Positions 38,657 to 48,536 of a DNA stretch of 64,000 nt are shown piece by piece; the stretch's first letter is position 1; each line of letters opens with the position of its first letter. The translations under genes and the position numbers were made by a program. This DNA is from CAVVUF01 sp963751425. GTDB taxonomy: Bacteria; Chloroflexota; Anaerolineae; Anaerolineales; UBA4823. The notes under the pieces were generated by a model. That model made no database searches, was not told where the DNA came from, and worked only from the letters and a program-made list of their open reading frames with translations. Where the stretch lies: contig CAVVUF010000002.1 in assembly GCA_963751425.1 (NCBI GenBank), forward strand, positions 1,984,001 through 2,048,000, given 5' to 3'.

Positions 38657-38753
38657 TTATACCTTTTTTGACTAAACAGGATCGACAGGATGTATAGGTT
38701 TTTTTTGATGGATAGGGCACAGGTGATGGTGCTGCCATCCTCGTATAAATGGA

Positions 38754-40121
38754 TCAATTATCTAAAACTACACCGCCTGCGAGCAGGGTCTTGCGCAGGA
38801 GATCATAACGTAAATCCCGCGAGCCGGCGGTGTTCTTGGCACATAAAGCTGCGGCGGTTCCGGCAGCTTGGCCCTGGCCCATGCAGGCGACGGTGTTGCG
38901 CGTTGACATGTGTGCTTCCCAGTTTGATGTGATCATCATGCCGGTGGCATAAAGATTGTCAATCCCAGATACCAGCAAGGCACGGTAGGGGATGCCGTAG
39001 GTGCTGCCATCCTTGATCTGAAGGCGAGGGGCACAGTCGTGAAAGCCGTAGGCCATGATGTCGTCGTCGAAATGCGCGCCGTCGATTACCTCTTGATTGG
39101 AGAGATCATAATCACATACTATTCTACGCCCACGGCGGATGCACAGGGAAGGGCTGCTACGAGCGATGAAAGCATTTTCACACCCGGGGACATAATTACG
39201 GAACCACTCCACAGCTTGAACTTGGCGGCGTCGAAGCTCTAGTTCTGCTTGGGCGGCTGCATCACGGTTCGGTTGGGCTCACTTCCATTTTAAAATTGAG
39301 CTTAATAAACATCAAATAATCGTTATGCAAGGTGGTAGTGACGGTGTGCATGCCTATTGCGTGGAGAGCTTGGCGCATCTCCTCCGGATACTTTTGCTCG
39401 TCGCCGCTCAAGCGCACAATCTGGTCAGATTTTCCATCGTAGTCGCTGCGCGCCAGCTCGTAAATGGCATCGTGTTTTTTGAGGAAAGCATAATATTTCT
39501 CGATACTTACTCCGCCCAATCCGATACTGTTTGCGACCGGGTGATCGTTGGGCTCGGTGAATTCTGCCCCTGCAAAGGCACAAAGATCCCCGTAGCCAGT
39601 GGCATCGATAAAGGATTTGCCGAAGATGGCTTCCTTACCGGCGTGGCTGCTAATGGTGATACCCAGGAGACGATCACCCGAGCGGATGGCGCCTGTTACC
39701 AGGGTGTTCACGCGCACGGTCACCCCAGCTTCTACGAGCATTTCAAAGGCAATCCATTTATACAGCTCCGTGTCGATGGTGGTACAGAAAAATCATAACC
39801 CGTGCCTTGCAGGGTAGGTGCATGACCGGTAGTGCCGCCTACCTGTAGCAGCCGGTCGATCAATTCCTGAGGTATGCCTTTCACAACCTGGCGTTTTGGA
39901 ACACCGGGAAAGGCGGTATAAAGATTGAAGAAGCTGTGCAATGCAGTACCGCCTTCGACAGCCGTCCCACCCGGGTATCCCTTGGCTTCCACCAAGATGG
40001 TCCTGGCGCCAGTGCGGCTGGCAGCAATGGCAGCGATCACGCCGCCAGTACCGCCACCTGCAACCACTACATCGCATTCACGGGCGGGTATTCGCTGAGA
40101 AGGTGTTTCATAATATTGCAT
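38754..40121 (-). CDS. FAD-dependent oxidoreductase (FAD_oxidored family), two frameshifts
   Basis: About 455 residues assembled from three frames (39732-40121, 39262-39741, 38754-39212). The N-terminus carries the Rossmann dinucleotide motif VVVAGGGTGGVIAAIAASR followed by the Glu of ILVEAKGYPGGTAV; the middle has FIDATGYGDLCAFAGAEF; the end has NLYATGMMITSNWEAHMSTR and the Ala-rich FAD-closing helix (MGQGQAAGTAAALCAKN). Breaks lie near 39735-39790 and 39265-39275. Such enzymes oxidise sugars or polyols in catabolic clusters. Confidence 0.8.
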
Positions 40122-40244
40122 GGGATCCTCCTTGTTTGCATTAACAGGATATGCAGGATAGGCTAGAGATGATTTTTGGTCACTTGTTTCGTGAGGACAG
40201 TTTTTTTGAGGTCATATCGCCCTGAATAGAGATGGGTACTAACT

Positions 40245-41198
40245 TTACCGTGGATTCGATGGCCGTTTACCGGATTCGCTGTCGACTCTCGAAAAAATCC
40301 TGTCCAGCCGGTCGACGGCCGCTGGGCTGAGTGGGCCTTTCTCAACCGCCCGGATATTTTCTTCCAAATGTGTAATTGACCCGGTCCCACTGAGCACGAC
40401 GTGAAGATCGGGATCGTGCAAACAGTAGCGATAGGCAGCTTCTGGGAGGGTCTCGGCTTCATCGAATAAAAATCCCAATGGATTCTCCAGGTCAATCTCA
40501 TCCGCCTGCACCTGTCCCAGCTCAACCAGACGTTTGAGCGCAGGGTGGAGGTTCTCCTGGCTGATCAGCGCATTGCGCACGGCGAACATGTTCAGGATCC
40601 CCATGCCATGTTGGCGGGAGTAGGGGAATACGGTGCGGCGCGCCGAGGTATTCAGCAGGTTAAAGCCTACCATCAGGCTGTCCCAGCAAGCATCGTGAGA
40701 TGCCAATTGAAGCATGGCGTGGGCAGTATCGGTCTCAAAGCGCTCGGTAAGACCGATAAAGCGAATTTTACCCTGGGAGCGGAGGCGGAGCAGCTCGGGG
40801 ACAAGATGGTTGACCACATGGCTGTATTCTTCGACTTGAACGCCGTGGAGCTGGTAAATATCGATGTAGTCGGTGCCCAAGTTGCGCAGGCTTTGTTCGA
40901 TGCTGCGGGAAAGATCCTTGGGGTCGCGCAGCTGTTCGATGGACCCTGCACCGGTCTTGGTGCAGAGTACCAAGCTTTCGCGTGGCAGGCCTTTGATGGC
41001 CTGCCCCACAACCCCTTCCGTTTTATAGGACTCGGCTGTATCAATGATGTTCACACCGAGCTCAAGCGCTCGCCGCACCACCGCGACCGCGTTCTCATCG
41101 CCCCAGCCCTGGCTTGTGCCCAGCCGGCTGTAACCGCCACCACCCAGGCCGAGCACGCTGACCCATAGACCGGTTCTTCCGAGGATTTTATAATGCAT
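40245..41198 (-). CDS. Aldo/keto reductase
   Basis: A 317-residue (alpha/beta)8 reductase. The catalytic tetrad is visible as Asp in NIIDTAESY with the following Tyr, Lys in LVLCTKTGAG and His in IYQLHGVQ. The NADPH-binding C-terminus has VVLSGTGSITHLEENI. The start at 41198 (MHYKILGRTGL) has AAGGAG about 12 bases upstream; the frame is open to 41237 without homology. It likely reduces sugar aldehydes. A leader stem-loop lies just upstream. Confidence 0.88.
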   Translation of the reverse strand: MHYKILGRTGLWVSVLGLGGGGYSRLGTSQGWGDENAVAVVRRALELGVNIIDTAESYKTEGVVGQAIKGLPRESLVLCTKTGAGSIEQLRDPKDLSRSIEQSLRNLGTDYIDIYQLHGVQVEEYSHVVNHLVPELLRLRSQGKIRFIGLTERFETDTAHAMLQLASHDACWDSLMVGFNLLNTSARRTVFPYSRQHGMGILNMFAVRNALISQENLHPALKRLVELGQVQADEIDLENPLGFLFDEAETLPEAAYRYCLHDPDLHVVLSGTGSITHLEENIRAVEKGPLSPAAVDRLDRIFSRVDSESGKRPSNPR

Positions 41199-41227
41199 CG
41201 CGCTTAGCTGCTCCTTAGGAAAGGTGT

Positions 41228-41258
41228 TAGGGCACAACGTTAAAACTGCTGTGCCCTA
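41228..41258 (-). promoter_or_regulatory. Stem-loop/dyad TAGGGCACA-N13-TGTGCCCTA
   Basis: Perfect 9-bp arms (41228-41236 and 41250-41258) 30 bases upstream of the aldo/keto reductase start codon. It could be a repressor site or a 5'-leader hairpin. Confidence 0.5.
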
Positions 41259-41398
41259 TCAGATTAGCATGAGAGGAAAGGATTGTCAATACAGCCAACC
41301 TCACGATCGGATTCCGCTGAGAACGCGACATCGAATAATTTTCACGATCGATGTATGACAAAATAACCAAGCCATCTTATTGGAGTGCATGACTATAA

Positions 41399-41454
41399 CT
41401 GACAGGTTTTCGGAAATCCATGAGTAATAGGGTGATGAAGAAAAAACCTGTCAG
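41399..41454. repeat. Inverted repeat CTGACAGGTTTT ... AAAACCTGTCAG
   Basis: Perfect 12-bp arms with a 32-base loop in the 325-base gap between divergent aldo/keto reductase and GNAT genes. Since no gene ends here, it is not a terminator of either neighbour. Its arms resemble those at 16456-16519. Apart from this and the dyad at 41228, I see nothing else in the gap. Confidence 0.6.
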
Positions 41455-41523
41455 GTCTTTGGCATATGATGCTATACTGATATTCGATCGGATGGTTCGA
41501 CTCAATTTATATTGGGGTGAAGG

Positions 41524-42009
41524 ATGATAACAGTACGGCGATTACGGTTGGGAGAAGGTGAGCTCTTCAAACAGATGAGGCTGATCTCGCTAGGCAAATC
41601 ACCTTCTGCCTTTTCGTCCACTTATAAATCAGCGTTGAAGCGGACTCCTGAAAGTTGGCGGGAGCAAGCTGACAAATCGGCTGAAGGACCAGACCGGGCA
41701 ACTTTCCTGCTCTTCTCGGAGGATGCACCGATCGGAATTGCTGCTTTATATCGCGACTTGATTAACATCGACACAGGAGAGCTCATCCAGGTATGGATAT
41801 CGCCTGAATATCGAGGCACAGGGGCTGCCGAAACCTTGATGGAGGCTGTGTTCGTTTGGGCTAGAGCGAATGGCTTTCGAAGGATACTGGCTGGCATTAA
41901 CCAAGGGAATGTAAGGGCGCTGCGGTTCTACCAGAGATTAGGATTCGAGCTAGCGGAGGTAATGAAGGAAGATGGTACGGGAGGTTTTCTAGTAAAGGAT
42001 GTTGGATGA
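41524..42009 (+). CDS. GNAT family N-acetyltransferase
   Basis: A 161-residue acetyltransferase with GELIQVWISPEYRGTGAAET as motif A (R-x-x-G-x-A) and the closing NVRALRFYQRLGFELAEV. Targets unknown. GGGGTGAAGG lies just ahead of ATG 41524. Confidence 0.85.
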   Translation: MITVRRLRLGEGELFKQMRLISLGKSPSAFSSTYKSALKRTPESWREQADKSAEGPDRATFLLFSEDAPIGIAALYRDLINIDTGELIQVWISPEYRGTGAAETLMEAVFVWARANGFRRILAGINQGNVRALRFYQRLGFELAEVMKEDGTGGFLVKDVG

Positions 42010-42077
42010 AATTGAAGTAATTAATAGATTGCCATGTAAAATTCGCTTGCAAGGACTAACCAGGTAAGGAGGTTCCT

Positions 42078-42800
42078 ATGATGGATAATTACTTACGAGA
42101 AAAGCTACTCGAATTGTTTACAGACCTTCGAGTGGCGGACGTGCGGGATGGGATGGATACGCTGATGCATCATTATAACGGGTCGATGACTCCGGACATC
42201 CGTCCGTTGTTCCGCACACGGGCGATCGGGATCGCTCGCACCTGCCGCTACCTGCCTTTCCGAGGAACGATTCCAAATCTTTCACCTGAGGAGTACTGGG
42301 AATGGGTATCCCGGTATTATGCGGAGGTTTGCCCATATCCGTGGATCAGCGATATCCAGGTGGGTGATTTCATTGTGATCGATCAGTCGGGGGTCAACGC
42401 CGGTCTGATGGGCTCAGCGAACACGTTAGGTTGCCTGGAGCTGGGCACCAGGGGTTTGGTGACGAACGGAGGGGTGCGAGATACCGATGAGATTATTTTA
42501 CAGGGCATCCCTTACTGGTCTGCATTTTGCAGCCAGTCGATGGTGCAGGGCAGGCTGGAATTCGAGGCGAAGGATATACCGGTCAGTGTGGGTGGGGTGC
42601 AGGTACGGCCGGGTGACATGGTAGTAGCTGATGGAGATGGGGTGATCGTGGTGCCGCAGGAAATCGCGGAAGAGGCTGCCAAGCTGGCACACGAAGAGCA
42701 CGAGCGAGATAAGCAGAACCGTAGGGCAGCTTACCAGCGGTTGGGACGAAAGGGAAACTCATCAATAAGGAGTGAATACGGAAACGATGCTGAGAAATAA
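42078..42800 (+). CDS. RraA family protein (HMG/oxaloacetate aldolase-like)
   Basis: A 240-residue RraA-fold protein: GLVTNGGVRDTDEI carries the conserved G-x-x-R-D pocket and GDMVVADGDGVIVVP the terminal strand. Family members are either RNase E inhibitors or class II pyruvate aldolases for 4-hydroxy-4-methyl-2-oxoglutarate. Given the aldolase, UROD and oxidoreductase genes nearby, the aldolase role is more likely. AGGAGG lies about 7 bases before the start. Its end overlaps the next gene. Confidence 0.82.
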   Translation: MMDNYLREKLLELFTDLRVADVRDGMDTLMHHYNGSMTPDIRPLFRTRAIGIARTCRYLPFRGTIPNLSPEEYWEWVSRYYAEVCPYPWISDIQVGDFIVIDQSGVNAGLMGSANTLGCLELGTRGLVTNGGVRDTDEIILQGIPYWSAFCSQSMVQGRLEFEAKDIPVSVGGVQVRPGDMVVADGDGVIVVPQEIAEEAAKLAHEEHERDKQNRRAAYQRLGRKGNSSIRSEYGNDAEK

Positions 42801-44105
42801 GCACTCTAGCCTGGAAAGCCTCATTTTAGCGACCCTCATTCTGCTCCTTCCCGGCTGCGGAAATCTTAGCCTGGAGTCCATGGCAACACCGAATTTTACC
42901 CAGAAACCTTCAGATGAACCATTACAAGCTCCCTCTATGCCGCTTCCGAGCAATCTACCTACATCAACCCTCGCTTCAAATAGAATGGTGACTGTACAGC
43001 CGACATCAACTTTGCTGGTAACCCTTACATCAACTGTGGCTCCCCTGCCAGGCAAAGAAGATTGCTCCCCAATAGAAATCAAGGCTTATCTAAAAACTGT
43101 CTTGCCTCTGACAGACGAGCACACTTTAGATGCCTTTGAAGCGCAAAAGATGGGTCAGCTGAACGAGGAAAGCAAAATTCTGAATTATAAGGATCGGGCT
43201 ATCTTGAGATTGAAGGCTGCTGAGGAAATCAACTCACCTTCCTGTTTGGTTGAAGCGCATAAGAAAATTTTGTTTAGCTTCACACTTTTGAACTCCACCT
43301 TGGATTTGATCCTCCTGAAAGATTATTCGACAGCGACCTCTCTTTTACAAGACTGTTATGAAGTCATGGCTGAAGCGATCGCGATCATTACGGACGTGAA
43401 GGAACCCAGCGGGGAGAGTCCAGCCGGGCAAGGTGAGGTGCCAGCTGTGCCAGCCTCACAGGAGCAGGTAGAATTGGACCTTAAGGCGCAGGAGGCTAAG
43501 GTGATCTGGGACACCTCTCACGGACCGCGAGAGGGTCAAGATGGGATCTATTCAGTGGCGGGGATCTACGGAAACCTGGCAGACCTCCTTCTCCGAATCA
43601 CATTACCTTGGAAGATAACAATTATGCCATCGGCACGTGCGAGCTGAGCCGTTACGATGCGCTGGTCGTGGCAGCGACCTCCGCCTTCACGGTCAATTTC
43701 TCAGCTGGCGAGGTGCTGTGTGTACGTAATTTTGTGGACAGCGGAGGCGGGCTGTTGATCTTGGGGGAGAGACCGGGCTTCGCAAACCGCTTGGGGGCTC
43801 TGGCGGGAGAATTTGGGCTGGAGATGTTTTTAGAACCTGAGGCGACAGAATTAAGCTCATGGAGCGATCATCCGATCCTCGACGGGGTCAGCCAGATTGT
43901 TTTCGAGCAGGGGGGAGGGATCGCTGTCAGCGGGACAGAGATGCAATTGGTGGCATATGCAGGGAGTGGTGGGGCAATTGCCGTCTCAGATGGGGAGCAA
44001 ATTCGGGTGGTGGCAGTAGGCGATGCGAATCTTTTCGATGATCGCTGGCTGGCAAATAACCATTCACTGGCGATTAGTATTTTCAAGTGGGTGACGCGGA
44101 AGTGA
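42787..44105 (+). CDS. Lipoprotein with DUF4350/GATase-like domain, one frameshift
   Basis: About 438 residues. A lipoprotein signal ends in LLLPGC. A Ser/Thr/Pro-rich linker and a helical region (residues ~100-200) follow, then a GATase-like domain beginning KVIWDTSHGPREG and continuing FVDSGGGLLILGERPG. The frame breaks at about 43585-43595, where LADLL joins SPNHITLEDNN. It overlaps the RraA gene by 14 bases. The same kind of domain is on the N-terminus of the flippase fusion at 52694. Function unknown. Confidence 0.6.
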
Positions 44106-44122
44106 ATGATAGGATGATGGGG

Positions 44123-44138
44123 TGGCACATTAATTGCA
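44123..44138 (+). promoter_or_regulatory. Sigma-54-type -24/-12 match
   Basis: TGGCAC (44123-44128), five bases, then TTGCA (44134-44138) is an exact match to the sigma-54 consensus, about 83 bases upstream of the epimerase start. No sigma-54 activator is in view, and sigma-54 is uncommon in this group, so chance is possible. Confidence 0.35.
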
Positions 44139-44220
44139 ATATCAGTGTATATGAAACGAAAAATGAGGTAATTTTAACGATGCTGAAGCACGTTATAGCA
44201 GTTTTGGTAAGGGAGGATGT

Positions 44221-45216
44221 ATGGCAAAGATCCTGGTGACAGGCGGGGCAGGTTTCATTGGCTCACATTTAGTAGAGGCGCTTTTAAAGCGCGGGTGTCA
44301 GGTGATGGTACTGGATGACCTGAGCGGTGGCTTTCGCGAAAACGTGGTTGAGGGGATCGAGTTCGTGCAGGGGAACGTAAATGATGTGGAACTGATCAAT
44401 TCACTTTTTGATGAACACGGTTTCCAATATGTCTACCATCTAGCCGCCTATGCGGCAGACGGGTTGAGCCACTTCATCAAGCGCTTCAACTATACCAATA
44501 ATCTGATCGGCAGCGTGAACCTGATCAATGCGTCAATCAATCATGGGGTTAAATGCTTCGTATTTACCTCTTCCGTTACCGTGTACGGCGCTAGCCCAAT
44601 CTTGCCGGTGACGGAAAATGCTCGGCCTCATCCCGAAGACCCTTACAGCATCGCCAAGCTGGCGATAGAACAAGATCTGAGGGTGAATAAGAGCTTTTTT
44701 GATTTGAACTTCATCATTTTCCGCCCGCACAGCGTGTACGGAGAAAGGCAAAATATTGGGGACCGGTATCGGAATGTTGTGGGGATTTTTATGAACGAGA
44801 TCTTGCAGGAAAAGCCACTGACGGTGTTTGGCGATGGCAACCAGATTAGGGCTTTCAGCTATATCAGCGATATTGCACCAATCATGGCAGAGGCGATCGA
44901 TACCCCAATGGCATATAATGAGGTTTTCAACATTGGATCGGACCAAACTTATTCGATCAACGAGCTGGCGCAATCAGTGGCGCACGCGATGGGAGTGAAA
45001 CCAGATATCCGCTACCTACCGCCGCGTAATGAGGTGAAGAATATGGTTGCCTCGCATACCAAACTGCAAGCTGTTTTTGGGAAACGTGAGCCGGTGGATT
45101 TAGGTGAGGGATTGCGGCGCATGGCGGATTGGGTAAAACTGCATGGGGCGCGCCAGAGCCGGCGGTTCAATTCGATCGAAGTGTCCAAGAACTTTCCGAC
45201 AGCATGGGTGGAGTAA
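44221..45216 (+). CDS. NAD-dependent epimerase/dehydratase (GalE-like extended SDR)
   Basis: A 331-residue extended SDR. The NAD motif GGAGFIGSHLVEALL is at residues ~8-22 and the catalytic Y-x-x-x-K is in PYSIAKLAIE (residues ~141-145). FRPHSVYGERQNIGD is the substrate loop usual in UDP-glucose 4-epimerases. GGGAGGA lies 6 bases ahead of ATG. It probably interconverts nucleotide sugars for surface polysaccharides. Confidence 0.88.
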   Translation: MAKILVTGGAGFIGSHLVEALLKRGCQVMVLDDLSGGFRENVVEGIEFVQGNVNDVELINSLFDEHGFQYVYHLAAYAADGLSHFIKRFNYTNNLIGSVNLINASINHGVKCFVFTSSVTVYGASPILPVTENARPHPEDPYSIAKLAIEQDLRVNKSFFDLNFIIFRPHSVYGERQNIGDRYRNVVGIFMNEILQEKPLTVFGDGNQIRAFSYISDIAPIMAEAIDTPMAYNEVFNIGSDQTYSINELAQSVAHAMGVKPDIRYLPPRNEVKNMVASHTKLQAVFGKREPVDLGEGLRRMADWVKLHGARQSRRFNSIEVSKNFPTAWVE

Positions 45217-45298
45217 AAAAGATATCCCTACGGAAGTACGGAGAAAGCATGTGGAGATTATCCATCCGACTTGCCATAAGGGTCCAAGAGGTTCCAAG

Positions 45299-46306
45299 TT
45301 ATTTTCTAACATCGTTCTTTACGGCTGTCTCGATTTCCGCACCAGGTTCAAATTGACCGGTGAAGTATTGGTAGGATTGCTCGCGATCTTCATCACCTTC
45401 AGTTGATAGTAAAAGCTGCTTGCAGAATTCAGCCATGTCGACAACGATGCGCTCGTAGCGGTAATAGGACAGTGCCTGGTGATCGATTTCAGCGGAACCG
45501 TAGCCTTTGTAAAAGAGTTCAGCCTCATGGGTGCTGCGCCAGGGACCAAGACCACCACCACCGATAAGGTTCAGATCGCGCTCTTTGGGGGCGAAGAGAG
45601 GGTTATCCCAATCGACGATGTATATAGCGCCACCTGGAGTAATGTGCAGGTTGCCGGGGTGGATATCAGAATGGCAGAGGGTGAAATTTATAGGACGATG
45701 TTGTAAGCTGGCGGCGAGCTGGCTGGCACGCTCGACGACTTGGTGGATCGTTTGTCGGTGCTGGCGCATAAACGCGGCTAAGCGGACTGCCAACGGATCC
45801 GTGAAGGTCTGTGATTCCACCTGTACCTGGAATGAAGTGAGGCTCTCGCGCCAAAGGGGAGAGTAAGTTTCGCGGGGAATCCTGAAGATCAGGGAGGCTG
45901 GGAGCTGGGTTGTGTGGATGGCTCGCAGTGAAGCACCAAACGCATGCCATTGATCTGCGGAAAGAGAGGCTTCATAACCGTTCAGGCCATCGATGAAAGG
46001 ATAAAGGGTAAGCTTGTATTCACCCAGATCTCCCCAAAGGTGATTTGTACGTGTCTTCAGCGGGGCGATGATGGCTGTTTGACCTTGTGAATATAAATAA
46101 TACGGAAGGGAGACGATAATCTCGTCGAAGGGGCCTTTGCGGAGCTTGAGGAAATAGGGTACGCCATCCTGTGTCTCGAGGCGGTAGACGGCAGTATTTA
46201 CGTCATATCCGAGAGGGAGAAAGGTGATGCGCGCGATCGGAAAGTCGTATTCTCGATGAGCACATGAAAGGATCAATTCGTCTGGAATAGTAGGCTTTTC
46301 GAGCAT
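45299..46306 (-). CDS. APH-family phosphotransferase
   Basis: A 335-residue kinase of the aminoglycoside phosphotransferase/choline kinase fold: nucleotide Lys in YFLKLRKGPF, catalytic loop CHSDIHPGNLHI (H-x-D-x-x-x-x-N) and metal motif IYIVDWDNPLFAP. It most resembles the spectinomycin/hygromycin-type APH group, but many such proteins phosphorylate sugars or antibiotics unknown. It stands alone with no clear ribosome site. Confidence 0.82.
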   Translation of the reverse strand: MLEKPTIPDELILSCAHREYDFPIARITFLPLGYDVNTAVYRLETQDGVPYFLKLRKGPFDEIIVSLPYYLYSQGQTAIIAPLKTRTNHLWGDLGEYKLTLYPFIDGLNGYEASLSADQWHAFGASLRAIHTTQLPASLIFRIPRETYSPLWRESLTSFQVQVESQTFTDPLAVRLAAFMRQHRQTIHQVVERASQLAASLQHRPINFTLCHSDIHPGNLHITPGGAIYIVDWDNPLFAPKERDLNLIGGGGLGPWRSTHEAELFYKGYGSAEIDHQALSYYRYERIVVDMAEFCKQLLLSTEGDEDREQSYQYFTGQFEPGAEIETAVKNDVRK

Positions 46307-46410
46307 TGGGGGAATTGAAGGCTTTCACCAGGCCCTAAAATTATCCGAGACCTTCAGGGTGTTCCTTAACAGATCTTTAACACCGAAAATACGTGAAAAT
46401 TGCAGGAAAT

Positions 46411-46427
46411 CTACGTAGAACTACGTA
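46411..46427 (+). promoter_or_regulatory. Two CTACGTA boxes one helical turn apart
   Basis: CTACGTA occurs at 46411-46417 and 46421-46427 (10-base period); each contains the palindrome TACGTA. TACTAT (46453-46458) fits a -10 box with no good -35, placing the boxes near -46, where class II activators bind. Expected regulator: a LuxR/NarL-type protein. Confidence 0.5.
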
Positions 46428-46489
46428 TAGAGTTCCTCTTTTGTATATGCGATACTATGCGAAAGAAATCTAGAGAAAGGAGTAAAAGG

Positions 46490-48491
46490 ATGAAAAAATT
46501 TATTTGTTTATATTAATGCACTCATCGTTGCCATCCTGCTGTTAAGTCTGGCAGGTCCAGTTTCACCTCCGGTGGTTGTTGCAGATCAAAATGTCCAACC
46601 CGCCCTGTTACAAGCTGCTCGAGTTGACCCAGAGCAGACAATACGGGTGATCGTGCAGTACTCGGGTGCTGCCTCTGGGCTGGAGAGACGACTGGCAAGC
46701 CTGGGCGGGATGCTCGTGATGGACCTGAGCATGATCAACGCCTTCGCGGCAGAGCTGCCAGCAAGTGCGGTGCTGACGCTGGCCAAATTTCCGGGCGTGC
46801 GCTTCATCTCCTTGGATGGGATGATGAAACGATCGGCGTTTTTCACGACTTTAACGGTCGCCGACAGCTTTGCAAGCTCTACCTTCAGCGGAAGCACAGG
46901 CACGCAAGCCTGGCTGGGAAGTTGGGTGGAGGTTGGTGAGAACGACGGTTATACGAGAGGAAAACTCCGCGTCGGTAACAGTGCGAAATGTGCATATATC
47001 AACTGTTTTGATTTTGGGGGCAATGGGGTCTCTATTGCTGGCTATTCCTTAAGCCGAGCTGCTAACTTGAGCGGTGCAAATAGTGCCTCGTTATCCTTCA
47101 GTCTTAGGCGAAATTGGACTGGACCTAATACTGCCAACGTCAGCGTACAAATCTCTGGTAATGGGGGTGTTAGTTGGTCCAACCTAGCGACATATGACCT
47201 CCAGGTTTCAGACAGCAATCAGCTTTACCAAGTTTTCGATGTGACCAATTATGTCTCTTCGAACACGGTGCTGCGTTTTCTGGGAGATGGTAAGACAGAC
47301 GGACACTTTTATTTCGACAGTGTCCAATTCAGCTTCGATTATCCTGCCACGGCCAATTATTACCTGGGCACTACCGGTGCGGATTCACTCCAATTTGAAG
47401 GTTTGATCGGTCAGGGTATGACAGTGGCGGTAGTAGACAGCGGCATCTCAGCCACCAACGACCTGGCTGGGCGCGTGACTCTGGCGCCTAATTTTGCCGA
47501 TCTGGATGACTTTGGGCACGGCACGCACGTGGCCGGGATCATAGGAGGTAATGGAGCCATCCTCAAGACCTTCCGGGGTGTGGCGCAAGGCGTCAACTTG
47601 ATCTCTCTGGATGTGACGGATAACCTTGGCATGACTTACGAGTCCACGGTCATAGGTGCCTTGCAGTGGGTATATGTTAACAAAGCACAATACAATATCC
47701 GGGTTGTCAACCTGTCTCTGAACTCGACAGCGGAATTATCGTATCACCTCAGTCCACTGGATGCAGCATGCGAAATCCTATGGTTCAATGGAGTGGTGGT
47801 GGTGGCTTCGGCAGGCAACAAGGGTCCGGCGGGTGGGTACAATACAATCAAGACCGCTCCAGCAAACGATCCTTTCATTATTACTGTAGGTGCCAGCGAC
47901 GAGCACGACAATACCAATCCGGCTGATGATACCGTGGCGCCGTTTTCCTCCCACGGCATTACGCAAGATGGCTTCGTCAAACCGGATATCCTGGCACCGG
48001 GATACAATGTGATCAGTTCGCTCTCACCCAATTCGAACTGGGCAGTGGAGCATCCGGACCGGGTGGTAGAAACAAACTTCATCCGCTTGAGCGGCACCTC
48101 GATGGCAGCTCCTATAGTCAGCGGAGCGGTGGCTTTGCTATTACAGGATGAGCCCAACTTGACCCCTGACCAGGTAAAGTATCGCCTACAAATCTCAGGT
48201 CGCACAATCCTGGGTGACGAAGGGCAATTCCCTTACCTAGATATGTACGCGGCTGTCAAAGGAGACTCGACTGCCAGCGCCAACACTGGCCTGACCGCCA
48301 GCCAGATGCTTTCCACCGGCACTAATCCCATCACGTGGGGCTCGGTGGGCTGGAACAGTGTAGGTTGGAATTCGGTGGGCTGGAACAGTGTGGGTTGGAA
48401 TAGCGTGGGCTGGAACTCGGTCGGATGGAACTCCACGGTCGAAGTGGACGGTGTCTTCTGGGGACCTACCAGAGGCGGGAAAAATAAATAA
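46490..48491 (+). CDS. Secreted subtilisin-like (S8) serine peptidase with C-terminal WNSVG repeats, one frameshift
   Basis: The true start is ATG 46490 (AAAGGAG at about 46476-46482). One A fewer in the A6 run at 46493-46498 restores a signal peptide (KNLFVYINALIVAILLLSLA). An I9-like propeptide (QTIRVIVQYSGAASGLERRL) and a ~130-residue beta domain precede the protease core. Its triad is Asp in VAVVDSGISA, His in DFGHGTHVAGIIGG and Ser in LSGTSMAAPIVSGA. The C-terminus has six SVGWN repeats, then a short basic tail. A tiny secreted peptide gene with a similar motif follows 45 bases later. Confidence 0.88.
48342..48431 (+). repeat. Six 15-bp units encoding SVGWN
   Basis: Six in-frame units (48342-48431) vary only at synonymous positions (AGT/TCG/AGC for Ser, GGT/GGC/GGA for Gly, AAC/AAT for Asn). 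Peptide identity with codon drift indicates selection on the amino acid motif rather than a recent slippage event. Confidence 0.9.
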
Positions 48492-48536
48492 GGGTTGAGA
48501 AATCAACCAGACGATGCTGAGATGATGAGAGGTGAT

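Noticed and set aside
48342..48431. Possible CRISPR-like array
   Set aside because: Units are 15 bp, contiguous and in frame with the S8 protein; there are no spacers.
48233..48436. Minus-strand ORF with FQPT repeats
   Set aside because: Complement of the SVGWN repeat; no ribosome site and no independent support.
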